The position numbers and the translations under genes were made by a program. A stretch of DNA of 64,000 bases from Lachnospiraceae bacterium (GTDB taxonomy: Bacteria > Bacillota > Clostridia > Lachnospirales > Lachnospiraceae), in contig JAAWJI010000013.1 of the NCBI GenBank assembly GCA_022796795.1, positions 16,081 through 80,080 on the forward strand. The letters are read 5' to 3'. The notes below the pieces were generated by a model that saw only the letters and a program-made list of their open reading frames with translations, made no database searches and was not told where the DNA came from. This document shows positions 46,385 to 55,622 of this stretch, piece after piece (the first letter of the stretch is position 1; every line of letters begins with the position of its first letter).

Positions 46385-46645
46385 AAAAAAGCCCCAGACA
46401 CTACCATATGTAATGCCTGGGGCGCATATTCTGCGCGGTTCCACCCAGCTTGCTCCAAAGAGCCACTCGTTTTGACGATAACGGAATCACCGGGCCGGAT
46501 TAGGGCCGCTCCGAGCTGGTCTTCCCACAGTCTTCCACGAGGATGCTCGCAGCAAACGCATCCCTCTCTGACATATCCGACCGGGTACTGGTCTCGTCAC
46601 TGCTTTGTTTCATGACAGACGGCTACACTGCCTGTCTGTTTTAAT
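46385..46645 (-). promoter_or_regulatory. Thr-specific T-box leader of thrS
   Basis: The T-box core TGGAACCGCG is at 46434-46443 on minus. A terminator GCCCCAGGCA...TGTCTGGGGC followed by seven T lies at 46384-46423. The specifier candidate ACC (Thr) is at 46584-46586 in ACCAGTACCCGG. The gene and codon agree. Confidence 0.88.
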
Positions 46646-46716
46646 GTCTACATTATAAGCAGGGAAAATGGGTTTGTCAAGCTGAAAAATGCCTTTCCAT
46701 CCACCACTCTCATGAC

Positions 46717-47844
46717 TCACCCCTTCTTGTTTGAAAGCACCTGCTTGCGAAAGGCCCCCGGCGTCATCCCTGTGTTCTTCTTGAAACAGCTGCTGAAATA
46801 CTGGGAGGAATTGAAGCCCACCAGGAAAGCCACCTCACAGGTTCTGATACTGGGACGTGCCAGAAGCTTCTTGGCATTCTCTATGCGAACCTGGTTCAAC
46901 AGATTTACATAAGATGTATTCTTGTACTTTTTCAGAGAATTTCCCAGATAGCTGGCGCTTAAGCTTACCTGGCTGGCTACCTCATTCAGGTTCAGCTCCG
47001 GATCGGAGTAACATTGTCGAATATACTCCACTGCCTGATTCACCCGTTTTTCAATATCCGTGGTGTTATAAGATTCCAGATACTCATACACATACTGGAA
47101 ATGGCGGCCAGCTGTTTCTTCCAGCTGAGACGAAGACCGGGTATCCATGATCTGGGCCAGAAGCCCGCTGGATTTCTGCAAAAACTCCCCATAAACCTGG
47201 TCATCCTCCGTGGCTTCCCAGGCGGCCCGCATCAATTCCACCAGTAAAAAGCGGACAGCCACCCCGTCTTCCGGCCTGATTTTTCTGATTCTCTCAAATA
47301 GCTTCCCCATCTCTTCCTTCATTCTGGAAAAATCTCTCTGCCGGACACATTCCTGCACCTGTTTTCGCAGCTTTGGCAGCTCCCCCTGAAATCCCTCTGT
47401 CCGAAACCTGACTTCACTGTCCAGAAAAACATCCGGATTCTTCCGGATTCTGCCCCTGTATTCCCGCTCCTCCTCTATGGCCCTCAGGGCCCGCTTTACG
47501 GCTGCCATCACCTCTTCGTTGGTGAAAGGCTTGGTCAGATATTCAAATACCTGGAGCTGTACAGCCTTTTGCGCATAGGCAAATTCCTGGTAGGCGGTCA
47601 GAAGGATGGTCTTCATATCCGGATATTTCTGCCGGACCACAGTGGAGAACTCCATGCCGTCCATAAAGGGCATATTGATATCCACAATGACCAGATCCGG
47701 CCTTTCCCGTTCCACATATTCCAGGGCCATCTCACCATCATAGACCAGTCCTACCACCTTTATTCCCATCTGCGTCCAGGGAATACACCTTCCCAATCCC
47801 CGACACACAATCTCGTCGTCATCCACAATCAAAAGCTTATACAT
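46717..47844 (-). CDS. AraC-type response regulator (YesN-like)
   Basis: A 375-residue regulator. The receiver domain (1-120) has VDDDE, phosphoacceptor Asp in VIVDINMPFMDG and YLTKPF. A linker of about 150 residues follows. The C-terminal AraC domain has two HTH motifs (NLNEVASQVSLSASYLGNSL, VAFLVGFNSSQYFSSCFKKN, TGMTPGAFRKQ). It pairs with the kinase encoded 45 bases upstream. YesMN-like pairs usually control neighbouring sugar ABC importers (family knowledge), as here. Confidence 0.95.
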   Translation of the reverse strand: MYKLLIVDDDEIVCRGLGRCIPWTQMGIKVVGLVYDGEMALEYVERERPDLVIVDINMPFMDGMEFSTVVRQKYPDMKTILLTAYQEFAYAQKAVQLQVFEYLTKPFTNEEVMAAVKRALRAIEEEREYRGRIRKNPDVFLDSEVRFRTEGFQGELPKLRKQVQECVRQRDFSRMKEEMGKLFERIRKIRPEDGVAVRFLLVELMRAAWEATEDDQVYGEFLQKSSGLLAQIMDTRSSSQLEETAGRHFQYVYEYLESYNTTDIEKRVNQAVEYIRQCYSDPELNLNEVASQVSLSASYLGNSLKKYKNTSYVNLLNQVRIENAKKLLARPSIRTCEVAFLVGFNSSQYFSSCFKKNTGMTPGAFRKQVLSNKKG

Positions 47845-47889
47845 GTCTCCAATCCCCCATAAATGTAAAACCCCTTATCAGCATCCCGG

Positions 47890-49713
47890 TCACGCCTGTT
47901 CCGCGTCTTCCCCGTCCCAGGCCTCTTCTGGCTCCTCCTTGTATTTCTTCCAGGGAATCCGGACTTCTACTCTGGTAAACGCCCCCTGTTCACTTTCCAC
48001 CGAAACCCCATAGGGAGCCCCATATTGAATCCGAATCCTCTGATGGACATTGATGACCCCAATGTGTTCGGTCATCTGGGCATGATCTGCAAAGAGAAGC
48101 TTTTGTTGAATCTCCTCCAGTTTCTCTTGCCCGATTCCCGCCCCGTCATCCCACACCACCAGAACCACATCCCTGGCTTCCTGGTATCCCAGAATTTTTA
48201 TATAGCCTTTCTTTCTCTGCTGCTTAATCCCATGGTAAACCGCATTTTCCACCAGGGGCTGCAGGGAAAACTTCACAATCTCATTTTCCAGAATTTCCGG
48301 GTCCACTTTTACCGCGTAATCATACTTGGAACTGTAGCGCAGCTTCAGAATCTGCAGATAGCTGGTCAGATGCTCCATCTCCTCCGACACTTTGACCCGG
48401 TCATAGATTCCACTTAAGCTTAATTTGTAATATTTCCCAATGGCGGTCATCATTTCCATGCTCTTGGGATCTCCCATTTCCACAAGAAATTTGGCAGCCT
48501 CCAGGGTATTATAGAGGAAATGAGGCTTGATCTGCAGTTGAAGCATTCTAAGATAGGTTTTCCTGCTCTGAATCTGTTCCTTCTCCACATCCTCCAGGAG
48601 CTGCTGAATCTCATCCATCAAATGATTGTAGGTCTCGGCCAGCACTCCCACCTCATCCCTATAACGGGAATGAAACCGGTGGCTAATTTGGCGGGTATGC
48701 CGGTTGGCCTCCATGATCTGGGTCATCTTCTGGATGGGTTTTGTGACGATAAATACAATGTAGGACACGCAGATCAGCAGCACAATTCCCGTGGAAAAGA
48801 TGATTACCACAATATATTGAGAAAGCACCTTTGCGCTGCTGCTGATATTGCTCTTGTCCGTAATCATAGACAGCCTCCACTGGTTGACGGAAAGTTCTCC
48901 GCTCATAACCACATGCTCTCCCAGCTCCCGCACTTCCCTTTGATTCTGGCAGCTCAAAAGCCTGTCCATCTGCGCCTCACGAAACCTCTGCTCGTCTTCC
49001 GTTAAGCCAAAGATTCCGTGGTCCCCACTGATCTGTAAAAACAGAGTATTCTCATTTTTCCCAAGCTGCTCCAGATATTTTCGGATGGCCTCCGCCTTCA
49101 GATTCACAATCAGCAGGTTCTTTACCTGGCTATACCGGTAGATGGGCATCATAATACTGACCACCTCTTCCTTGCTGTCCAGGAAATAATAGCTGGCCGG
49201 CAAAAGGCTGCTCCACTGACACGGCCCGGTCATCTCGTTGTCTGTCAGGGCCTTTTGAAACAATTCTTCCTGGTTCAGCTGCAGATATTCATCCAGCACA
49301 TAGGAATAATTCCAACTGCTGTTTTCGTCCAGAATCAACATGGAATGAACAAACTGGTAATTGTCATCTGCGGAAATCAACCGGTTAAACAAATCCTGGT
49401 ATACAATGTTCTGGCTTACATAGTCGTTGCGGGTCTTCCCGCCCTCCGCCAGCATCTGTGCGCTGAATACTTCATCCCTGATGGGAACCATCTCGTTGAC
49501 AATATCTTCCATGGCCCGGTTCAGGTTGATAGCCATCTGCTTCACCGTTTCCAGGTTGGCCTCTGAGATATTCTCCTCAAATTTCTGCGATACAATATGG
49601 GTAAATATCAACCCGTTGATTGCCTGGAGAACCAATACCACTGCAAACAGCATGACCACCATCTTGAATCGCAGCGAGTGATTGTTGAACCATTCCGCCA
49701 GTCTCTTCATCAT
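47890..49713 (-). CDS. YesM-like sensor histidine kinase
   Basis: A 607-residue kinase. TM1 (about 18-38) and TM2 (about 295-320) bracket a dCACHE-like extracytoplasmic sensor. A HAMP domain follows with KPIQKMTQIM. The His_kinase motif is QLQIKPHFLYNTLEAAKFLVE with the phospho-His; the ATP domain has LQPLVENAVYHGIKQQ and DDGAGI. ATG 49711-49713 follows GGGAGGGT. Co-transcribed with the YesN-like regulator; likely senses an extracellular sugar for the importer upstream. Confidence 0.95.
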   Translation of the reverse strand: MMKRLAEWFNNHSLRFKMVVMLFAVVLVLQAINGLIFTHIVSQKFEENISEANLETVKQMAINLNRAMEDIVNEMVPIRDEVFSAQMLAEGGKTRNDYVSQNIVYQDLFNRLISADDNYQFVHSMLILDENSSWNYSYVLDEYLQLNQEELFQKALTDNEMTGPCQWSSLLPASYYFLDSKEEVVSIMMPIYRYSQVKNLLIVNLKAEAIRKYLEQLGKNENTLFLQISGDHGIFGLTEDEQRFREAQMDRLLSCQNQREVRELGEHVVMSGELSVNQWRLSMITDKSNISSSAKVLSQYIVVIIFSTGIVLLICVSYIVFIVTKPIQKMTQIMEANRHTRQISHRFHSRYRDEVGVLAETYNHLMDEIQQLLEDVEKEQIQSRKTYLRMLQLQIKPHFLYNTLEAAKFLVEMGDPKSMEMMTAIGKYYKLSLSGIYDRVKVSEEMEHLTSYLQILKLRYSSKYDYAVKVDPEILENEIVKFSLQPLVENAVYHGIKQQRKKGYIKILGYQEARDVVLVVWDDGAGIGQEKLEEIQQKLLFADHAQMTEHIGVINVHQRIRIQYGAPYGVSVESEQGAFTRVEVRIPWKKYKEEPEEAWDGEDAEQA

Positions 49714-49926
49714 CTGGACCCTCCCAGTCAGCTCTTATATATGTCAGACGTCGATCAAAGCAGGGAGCGCCGCCATCCGCATCGCCTCCTGCTATCTCCA
49801 AGTTCTCAGCTCTTACAGCTACCTCCTGACAAAACCTCCCACACCCTGGCCTGCCGTATCCCCTCCATCATTCCACAAGAGCCAGTTCCCGTTCCAACAC
49901 TCTTTGTATTTCAACCTCTTTGCCCC
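49714..49926. other. Short noncoding stretch beside the decayed aldolase gene
   Basis: No intact gene. On minus there is only a short open stretch after the pseudogene (GKEVEIQRVLERELALVE) that could be more eroded coding sequence. Confidence 0.3.
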
Positions 49927-50430
49927 TCATGTCCTCCTCCAAACTTTCTTGGGAGAATGGTAAAGGATTATGGGAAGGGGCGACTCCTTTCTAAAAATCC
50001 TCAGATACTCTTCCACAAATGCATCCCCATAAGGGTAATAATAGGGAGAAGACACAATCACGCCATCGGCCCCATGTTGTCAAGAAAACTCCGCCAGCTC
50101 CAGCGCCAGATTCAGATCTGTGACTCCCGGACATACCTTCATGTTTCCCCGTCCCTCTCTTAAAAACTTCTCTGTAAGACCAGGAACCTGGGACCCTTCC
50201 CGAACGCTCTCCCTGACTCTGGAAGTGCAGATCTCGATAATTCTGCACCTCTGCTCAAAGGTAAGCGCCGCAAACTCGCCTATATTGCTCACAGGAAAAA
50301 TCCCATCCAGCTCCTTTTCCAGAAAAAAATCCATGAACCGTCTCAGAATTGGCTCAGACACTTCCCCCTGTTCATCAAAGGGCGTCATAACCGCCGCCCA
50401 GATTCCCTTCACTTCCAGCTTATTCTCCAT
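49927..50430 (-). pseudogene. Decayed DHDPS/NAL-family aldolase gene
   Basis: The start is intact (GGAGGAGAAT before ATG 50428-50430; GIWAAVMTPFDEQGEVSE, SNIGEFAALTFEQR). An in-frame TGA at 50080-50082 interrupts AEFS/QHGADGVIVSSPYYYPYG. Sequence after PLPIILYH is lost before the Schiff-base Lys would appear. The middle around residue 80 also has a deletion. Family members cleave 2-keto-3-deoxy sugar acids or make dihydrodipicolinate. Its position after the enolase-superfamily gene fits a sugar-acid pathway (dehydratase then aldolase), now broken. Confidence 0.8.
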
Positions 50431-50466
50431 ATTCTCCTCCGCCCTTTTTCAAATCATAAACAGGTT

Positions 50467-51603
50467 TCACCTGTCTGAATAATACTCCTTGGAGCTTATC
50501 ATGCCGGCCCGTTCCAATCCGGGAATATCCGGGGACATGGAGATTCCCGGCTCCTCTGGCAGATAAAACCTGCCGCCCTGTTCCTGAGGCCGTACATCCA
50601 TGATTTCCCAGAAGGGCCGCATAACAGGAATCAGGTATTCTACCATATCCTCTTCTCTTCCTGCAGCGATAAAGGAAGCGGTTAGATGAGAATATCCCCC
50701 GGATGTAAGCTCCAGGTTGTTTTCGTATGCCAGCTGCTTGGTCCGCATCCAGTCCTCCACAGAACTCAGGTTGCTGGGAATTGGCTGCAGCTGGGATACC
50801 CCTGCCCACACATAGGATTCCATGGGATAGTAGCATCTGGGGGATTCCCCCATAGCCAGCGGGATGGGCGATATTGGGGCCAGCTTCTTAAGCTCTGTCA
50901 TATCATAGGAGTGAACCGGCTCCTCAAACCAGGCGATGTCATATTTTTTCACTTTATCAGCAAACCGGACAGCCTCCTCCGCCTTCCACAGCTGATTGGC
51001 GTCAAGGGCCAGCTTCGCGTTCTCTCCAATTAGAGAACGCACAATCCGCACCCGTTCCACATCCTTGTCTGTCTGCGTCCCAAACCTGGCGGCAATCTTC
51101 ATTTTGAAGGTAGTATAGCCCTCATCTATAAAAGAGGCCACCTCTTTCTCCAGCTCTCGTTCTGTAAGATTGGTGCCACAGCCGCTGGCATAGACATTTG
51201 TCCAATCTCTGTCCGCACCAAGAAACCTGTGTAGAGGAAGATTTTTTTCCTTTGCCATCATATCATGAAAGACCAGATCCAGTCGCCCCAGCTCCACAGC
51301 TGCCTCGCTGGAAAATCCACAGTTCCGGATGGACCAATAGAGCATCCAATACCAGGATTCATACGATCTTGTCTCCCCGTTTACAATACGTTTCAGAAAC
51401 TGTCCCATGCGGGAAGAACAGGGGCACTGTCCTGTGGTTCCGTTCTGGTTCTGGAGCACGAGCCAGCAATCCACGGGAACCGTATCAAACGGTCCCCCTG
51501 TGGAATCATAGAACACCTTTGGCAGCTTTATCGGACGAAATTTAAGAAGCTCTGCACGGGTAAAGCGCACTTCTTTTTTGTAATCTTCTCTATAATTTGT
51601 CAT
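50467..51603 (-). CDS. Enolase-superfamily (mandelate racemase/muconate lactonizing type) sugar-acid dehydratase
   Basis: A 378-residue enzyme. The KxK motif is in TTFKMKIA, metal ligands in LALDANQLW (Asp) and WFEEPVHSYD (Glu), then MGESPRCYYP. It probably removes water from an aldonic acid to give a 2-keto-3-deoxy acid; the exact sugar cannot be read. ATG 51601-51603 follows GAGGAT, 11 bases after the binding-protein stop; a long upstream in-frame extension is antisense-like and overlaps that gene. Part of the importer operon. Confidence 0.88.
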   Translation of the reverse strand: MTNYREDYKKEVRFTRAELLKFRPIKLPKVFYDSTGGPFDTVPVDCWLVLQNQNGTTGQCPCSSRMGQFLKRIVNGETRSYESWYWMLYWSIRNCGFSSEAAVELGRLDLVFHDMMAKEKNLPLHRFLGADRDWTNVYASGCGTNLTERELEKEVASFIDEGYTTFKMKIAARFGTQTDKDVERVRIVRSLIGENAKLALDANQLWKAEEAVRFADKVKKYDIAWFEEPVHSYDMTELKKLAPISPIPLAMGESPRCYYPMESYVWAGVSQLQPIPSNLSSVEDWMRTKQLAYENNLELTSGGYSHLTASFIAAGREEDMVEYLIPVMRPFWEIMDVRPQEQGGRFYLPEEPGISMSPDIPGLERAGMISSKEYYSDR

Positions 51604-51614
51604 TTTCTCATCCT

Positions 51615-52976
51615 CTATTTGTTGGCCTCCAGGTACTCTTTCTGAGCTGCACTCAGATAGTCCGCCCACTCTTGAAGCACCTGCTCTGAAGTCTTTTCCT
51701 TCAACAGTACTGCCTGAAATCCCGGCTCCTGATATTTGCTGCGGAACTCGTTCCACTGAGGCAGCCACACCGGATGTGTCAGGAACTTCACATTGTCAGC
51801 TTCCATCAGTTCCTGGTAGACATTATTATAGGAATCATTTTTGTACCACTCTTCCTCGTAAATCAGGTTGTTAATGGGAACTCTGCCCTCCTGCTCGCAG
51901 AGGTAGGAAGCCCCTTCACAGGACACCAGATACTCGATAAACGCCACCGCGCCTTCTTTGTTTTTGGCATTCTCCATGACAGAATAGCCGGTGAAGGACA
52001 AATTCTTGGTAACCACATTTCCTTGTGCATTGGCCGGAGCGATTACATTGGCGAAGTTTCCTTCTCCCAGATTCTTTTTGTGCTCTGCAAGAGAGGAAGA
52101 GTTGTGGCTAATGTACATGCTGGTCTTTGAACCAAACTCGGCAACCATCTCCTTGAAGCCGTTGGTCACACTATCCTTTGAGGTCCAACCATTCCAGTAG
52201 ATCCCGGCGTAAAGGTCCAGAGCCTCTGCAAATACCGGCTGGGAAAGCACACAGTTTCCCTCCTCATCAAACAAATTGTCCTGATCCGCGTAGGTGAATA
52301 TAAAATCAAACAGGTTTTCCATGGATCCCGCTCCTCCTCTGAGGGAATAGAAGTATTTCCCGCCTTCCGGATCTGCATATTCTTCACAGTCTTTTAAAAA
52401 TTCTTCCAGGGTAGCAGGTACCGGGATTCCTTCCTCCTCCATTCGCTGTGTGTTGCACCAGGAGATATCTGCGGTTATGTATTGCGGCATGCAATAAAGT
52501 TTCTGGTCAATGGAACACATGCGGGTTGCATCGATTACGGCCTGGTTCAGATTTTCTTTTTCCGAAAAGGAATCATATACTTCATCCAGACACATCAGCG
52601 CATCCTGGTTGACAAAGGAGGAGACATCCATATCACGGATACTTACCACATCAGGAACCGTGTTGGTAGCCACTGCCGTATTATATTTCTGCAGATAAGA
52701 ATCTGAGGGAAGCCCTACATATTTCACCTCATACTGGGGATATTTATCCTCAAACCGATTAATCAGCTCCTCAAAAATCGGGTTGGAGGTGGGGTTTCCG
52801 TCGTGATACCAGAACTCAATCGTCTGTTTTTCACCTGCAGAGGCTTCCTGCCCTTCACTTCCTGAAGTATTAGTGCCGCTTCCCGGACTGCCAGCGTCAT
52901 TGCTCCCGCATCCCCCTAACATAGTGGCTCCCATTACACCTGCCAGCAATAATCCCATAATTTTTTTTGTCTTCAT
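51615..52976 (-). CDS. Sugar ABC transporter substrate-binding lipoprotein
   Basis: A 453-residue CUT1-type binding protein. The lipoprotein signal MKTKKIMGLLLAGVMGATML ends in a lipobox GGCGS. A Gly/Ser-rich linker follows. The mature part has EFWYHDGNPTSNPIFEELI and other extracellular solute-binding family 1 features. It delivers a sugar or oligosaccharide to the two permeases encoded upstream. No ATPase gene is in the locus, so a shared MsmX-like ATPase elsewhere is likely (family knowledge). Confidence 0.95.
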   Translation of the reverse strand: MKTKKIMGLLLAGVMGATMLGGCGSNDAGSPGSGTNTSGSEGQEASAGEKQTIEFWYHDGNPTSNPIFEELINRFEDKYPQYEVKYVGLPSDSYLQKYNTAVATNTVPDVVSIRDMDVSSFVNQDALMCLDEVYDSFSEKENLNQAVIDATRMCSIDQKLYCMPQYITADISWCNTQRMEEEGIPVPATLEEFLKDCEEYADPEGGKYFYSLRGGAGSMENLFDFIFTYADQDNLFDEEGNCVLSQPVFAEALDLYAGIYWNGWTSKDSVTNGFKEMVAEFGSKTSMYISHNSSSLAEHKKNLGEGNFANVIAPANAQGNVVTKNLSFTGYSVMENAKNKEGAVAFIEYLVSCEGASYLCEQEGRVPINNLIYEEEWYKNDSYNNVYQELMEADNVKFLTHPVWLPQWNEFRSKYQEPGFQAVLLKEKTSEQVLQEWADYLSAAQKEYLEANK

Positions 52977-53145
52977 ACCTTTTCTCCTTTACATTCCATT
53001 TTAAATGTTCCCTCTATATCCTGCCAGTTTTTTTCTGCGTATTCATGCTTCCAATATCTCCGCCATTTTTCCTTTGTCCCTTCCCAGTTTTCCTTATATT
53101 TCATTTCTTACATCCTCTTTGTTCTATAGATTTTCTTTTTCATTT

Positions 53146-53988
53146 TTAACCTTTTACGGCCCCTGCAGCCAGCCCCTGTACCAAATATTTCTGGATATAA
53201 CAGAAAATCAGGAGCACTGGTATCAGGGCCACAATTGTTCCTGCCGCCAAACCGCCGTAATTGACTGTAAATTCTCCCTTCATCATGCTCAACCCCACGG
53301 GTAGGGTAAATTTGCTGGAGTCGTTGATGAAATTCAACGCATACACAAACTCATTCCATGAATTTACAAAGGCAAATGCCGCGCTGGATACGACGCCTGG
53401 CATAATGGCCGGAACCACAATCTTGAATATGGCCTTCCAGATAGAACATCCGTCAATCTGGGCAGCCTCCTCCAGAGTGGAGGGTATTCCGGAGAAAAAG
53501 CCACTCATCATAATCATACAGAAAGGCAGATTTACCGTTGTATTGGTGATCACAAGGGACCAGAGATTGTTAATTAACCCCAGGCGGTTAAACACGGTAA
53601 ACAGTGGGATCAAAATCACCACGCCCGGCAGCATCTGTGTGATCAGCAAAAGGAAAAACGTAAACTTTTTCCCACGGAATTTATATCGGGAAATAGCAAA
53701 CCCTCCCCAGATCGCCACCAGAATCACGATGACCGTAGTAAGCACAGATACGAAGAGGCTGTTAAAAAAGTACCTGTCAAATCCCATGCTTGCCAGCATG
53801 TTTTTATAGTTGTCCAGCGTAAACGGCACCGGTATGTATCGGATTGGAAGCTCCATAATACTGCTCTCCTCCTTGAAGGAGGTACAAAGAAACCAATAGA
53901 ATGGAAAAATCGTGAATATGGTGAATAATAGGATGGGAATATAACATCCAAAAATCTTTTTCCATTTTTTCTTTGCGGCTCTCTTCAT
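53146..53988 (-). CDS. Sugar ABC transporter permease (MalG-type)
   Basis: A 280-residue permease with six TM helices and the EAA loop EEAAQIDGCSIWKAIFKIVVP. The short N-terminal cytoplasmic tail and C-terminal GLAAGAVKG are typical of the MalG subclass. Its ATG overlaps the stop of the other permease (ATGA), so they are coupled. Confidence 0.95.
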   Translation of the reverse strand: MKRAAKKKWKKIFGCYIPILLFTIFTIFPFYWFLCTSFKEESSIMELPIRYIPVPFTLDNYKNMLASMGFDRYFFNSLFVSVLTTVIVILVAIWGGFAISRYKFRGKKFTFFLLLITQMLPGVVILIPLFTVFNRLGLINNLWSLVITNTTVNLPFCMIMMSGFFSGIPSTLEEAAQIDGCSIWKAIFKIVVPAIMPGVVSSAAFAFVNSWNEFVYALNFINDSSKFTLPVGLSMMKGEFTVNYGGLAAGTIVALIPVLLIFCYIQKYLVQGLAAGAVKG

Positions 53989-54896
53989 CAGTAATACTCC
54001 TCCTCCCCATATTTTCCTACCTTCAGATAGACTGCCGAGAAAATCAGCAGAGCCAGTATCATCAATACCGCCATAGCCGATGCATATCCCGCATCCAGCG
54101 TGTCATTGAATATCATCATGATGTAAACCGGGATGGTAAGCGTAGAGAAATTAGGACCGCCCTTTGTCATTCCATAGATAATATCCACTACATTTAGCGT
54201 CCAGATCGTCCGCAGCAGTATAGTCAGCAACAGCGTATCTTTAATCAGTGGAAGGGTGATTTTCCAGAACTTTGTCCAGGCTCCTGCCCCGTCCACATCT
54301 GCGGATTCATAGACTTCCAGGGAGATGGTCTGCAGACTGGATAAGATGCTGATGGCGAAAAACGGAATTCCCCGCCAGGTGTTGGCAATGGTAATGGCCC
54401 ACATGGACGTGCTCCCGCTGGAAAACCAGGACATTTTCTGATGGATAAGACCTGTTTTCATCAGCAGATCTCCCACTACTCCCACGCTCTCATTAAACAG
54501 AAAGCTCCAGATCAGGGCCACCAGAATTCCCCCCACGGCCCAGGGCGTAAACATGAGCGCCCGGAACAGTCCCCTGCCCTTAAAGTTCATATTCAGCAGA
54601 AGCGCCACAATCAGGCCCAGGAAAGCCTGCAGTCCCACATTTACTACGGTCCACCACAGAGAGTTTCCCGCTGCCTTTAAAAATGTCTCATCCCGCAAGA
54701 GCGTTTTAAAGTTCTCAAGCCCCACGAACCCTGCGTCCTTCAAATTGGTCAGCACATAATTCTGGGTGCTCAAAAAGAATGTGTTGAAAATGGGATAGAG
54801 CATAAAGATCCCGATAATAGCAAAGGTTGGAAGCAGCATCAAATATGGTCTGGCACACTTGGACCACGCTATGTTTTTCCTTTTCATGCTTTTCAT
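53988..54896 (-). CDS. Sugar ABC transporter permease (MalF-type)
   Basis: A 302-residue permease with six TM helices and the EAA-like loop YESADVDGAGAWTKFWKITLPLI. Start at ATG 54894-54896 after GGAG; a GTG one codon earlier is possible. It forms the heterodimer with the MalG-type partner. Confidence 0.94.
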   Translation of the reverse strand: MKSMKRKNIAWSKCARPYLMLLPTFAIIGIFMLYPIFNTFFLSTQNYVLTNLKDAGFVGLENFKTLLRDETFLKAAGNSLWWTVVNVGLQAFLGLIVALLLNMNFKGRGLFRALMFTPWAVGGILVALIWSFLFNESVGVVGDLLMKTGLIHQKMSWFSSGSTSMWAITIANTWRGIPFFAISILSSLQTISLEVYESADVDGAGAWTKFWKITLPLIKDTLLLTILLRTIWTLNVVDIIYGMTKGGPNFSTLTIPVYIMMIFNDTLDAGYASAMAVLMILALLIFSAVYLKVGKYGEEEYY

Positions 54897-54932
54897 CACT
54901 CCGTTCTAATGCATAAGCAGGTTCTGAAAGTT

Positions 54933-55622
54933 TTAGGAATCTCTTTCACTCTGCCCTTCTTCTCCAAGCAAAATCAAGGTCTTGACTGCTCCGTCTTTAT
55001 CTCCCAGGGTTTCTTCAAATGCTTTCTGAATCTCCTCCAGGGGATATTTTCCTGTAACCATGAGGGTATCGTCGATCTTTCCCTCCTTCAGCCACTCCAT
55101 CACCCGGGGAAACTGATGGCAATTCATACGGGAGCCCACCAGCGTCAGCTCTTTCCTGGTAATCTTCACCGGCGGAATCCGGGCTTCCCTCTCGTCAAAT
55201 CCAAGGACTGCCAATCGGGCTCTGGGCGCTGCCAGATCGGGCATCTGCTCCGTCAGTGCCGCTATTCCCACCGCGTCGATCACCACGTCAGCGCCTCCGG
55301 GGGCAAACGCTTCCACTGCTTCCGCCAGGGAATGCTCGTTGCTGTTTACCACCGCGTCTGCCCCGGCTCTCCTGGCTCTCTCCAGCTTTTCCTCCACCAC
55401 ATCGGACACCAGCACCCGGGCTCCCACGCCCTTTGCCGCCTGCAGAGTACAAAGGCCAATGGTTCCGCTTCCCAGGATCACCACCTGGTCCTTGCCCGTC
55501 ATGCCAGTCCGTTCCAAAACATTGGAAGCAATGGAGAAAGGTTCCGCCAGAGCTGCCTGCTCAAAGCTCACCGAATCCTCAAAGGAATACAGATGACTCT
55601 CGTCAACCACAATGAAATTTGG
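54933..55622 (-). pseudogene. Medium-chain (zinc-type) alcohol dehydrogenase lacking its N-terminal catalytic domain
   Basis: About 230 residues remain. They start at NFIVVDESHLYSFEDSVSFE and include the Rossmann motif VVILGSGTIGLCTLQAAK and VVIDAVG. Roughly the first 120-150 residues of the family, with the catalytic and structural zinc ligands, are missing. Instead the frame continues upstream as antisense-like sequence over the SDR gene. The end point coincides with the truncated SDR C-terminus. A non-functional fragment of a polyol or sugar-acid dehydrogenase. Confidence 0.8.
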
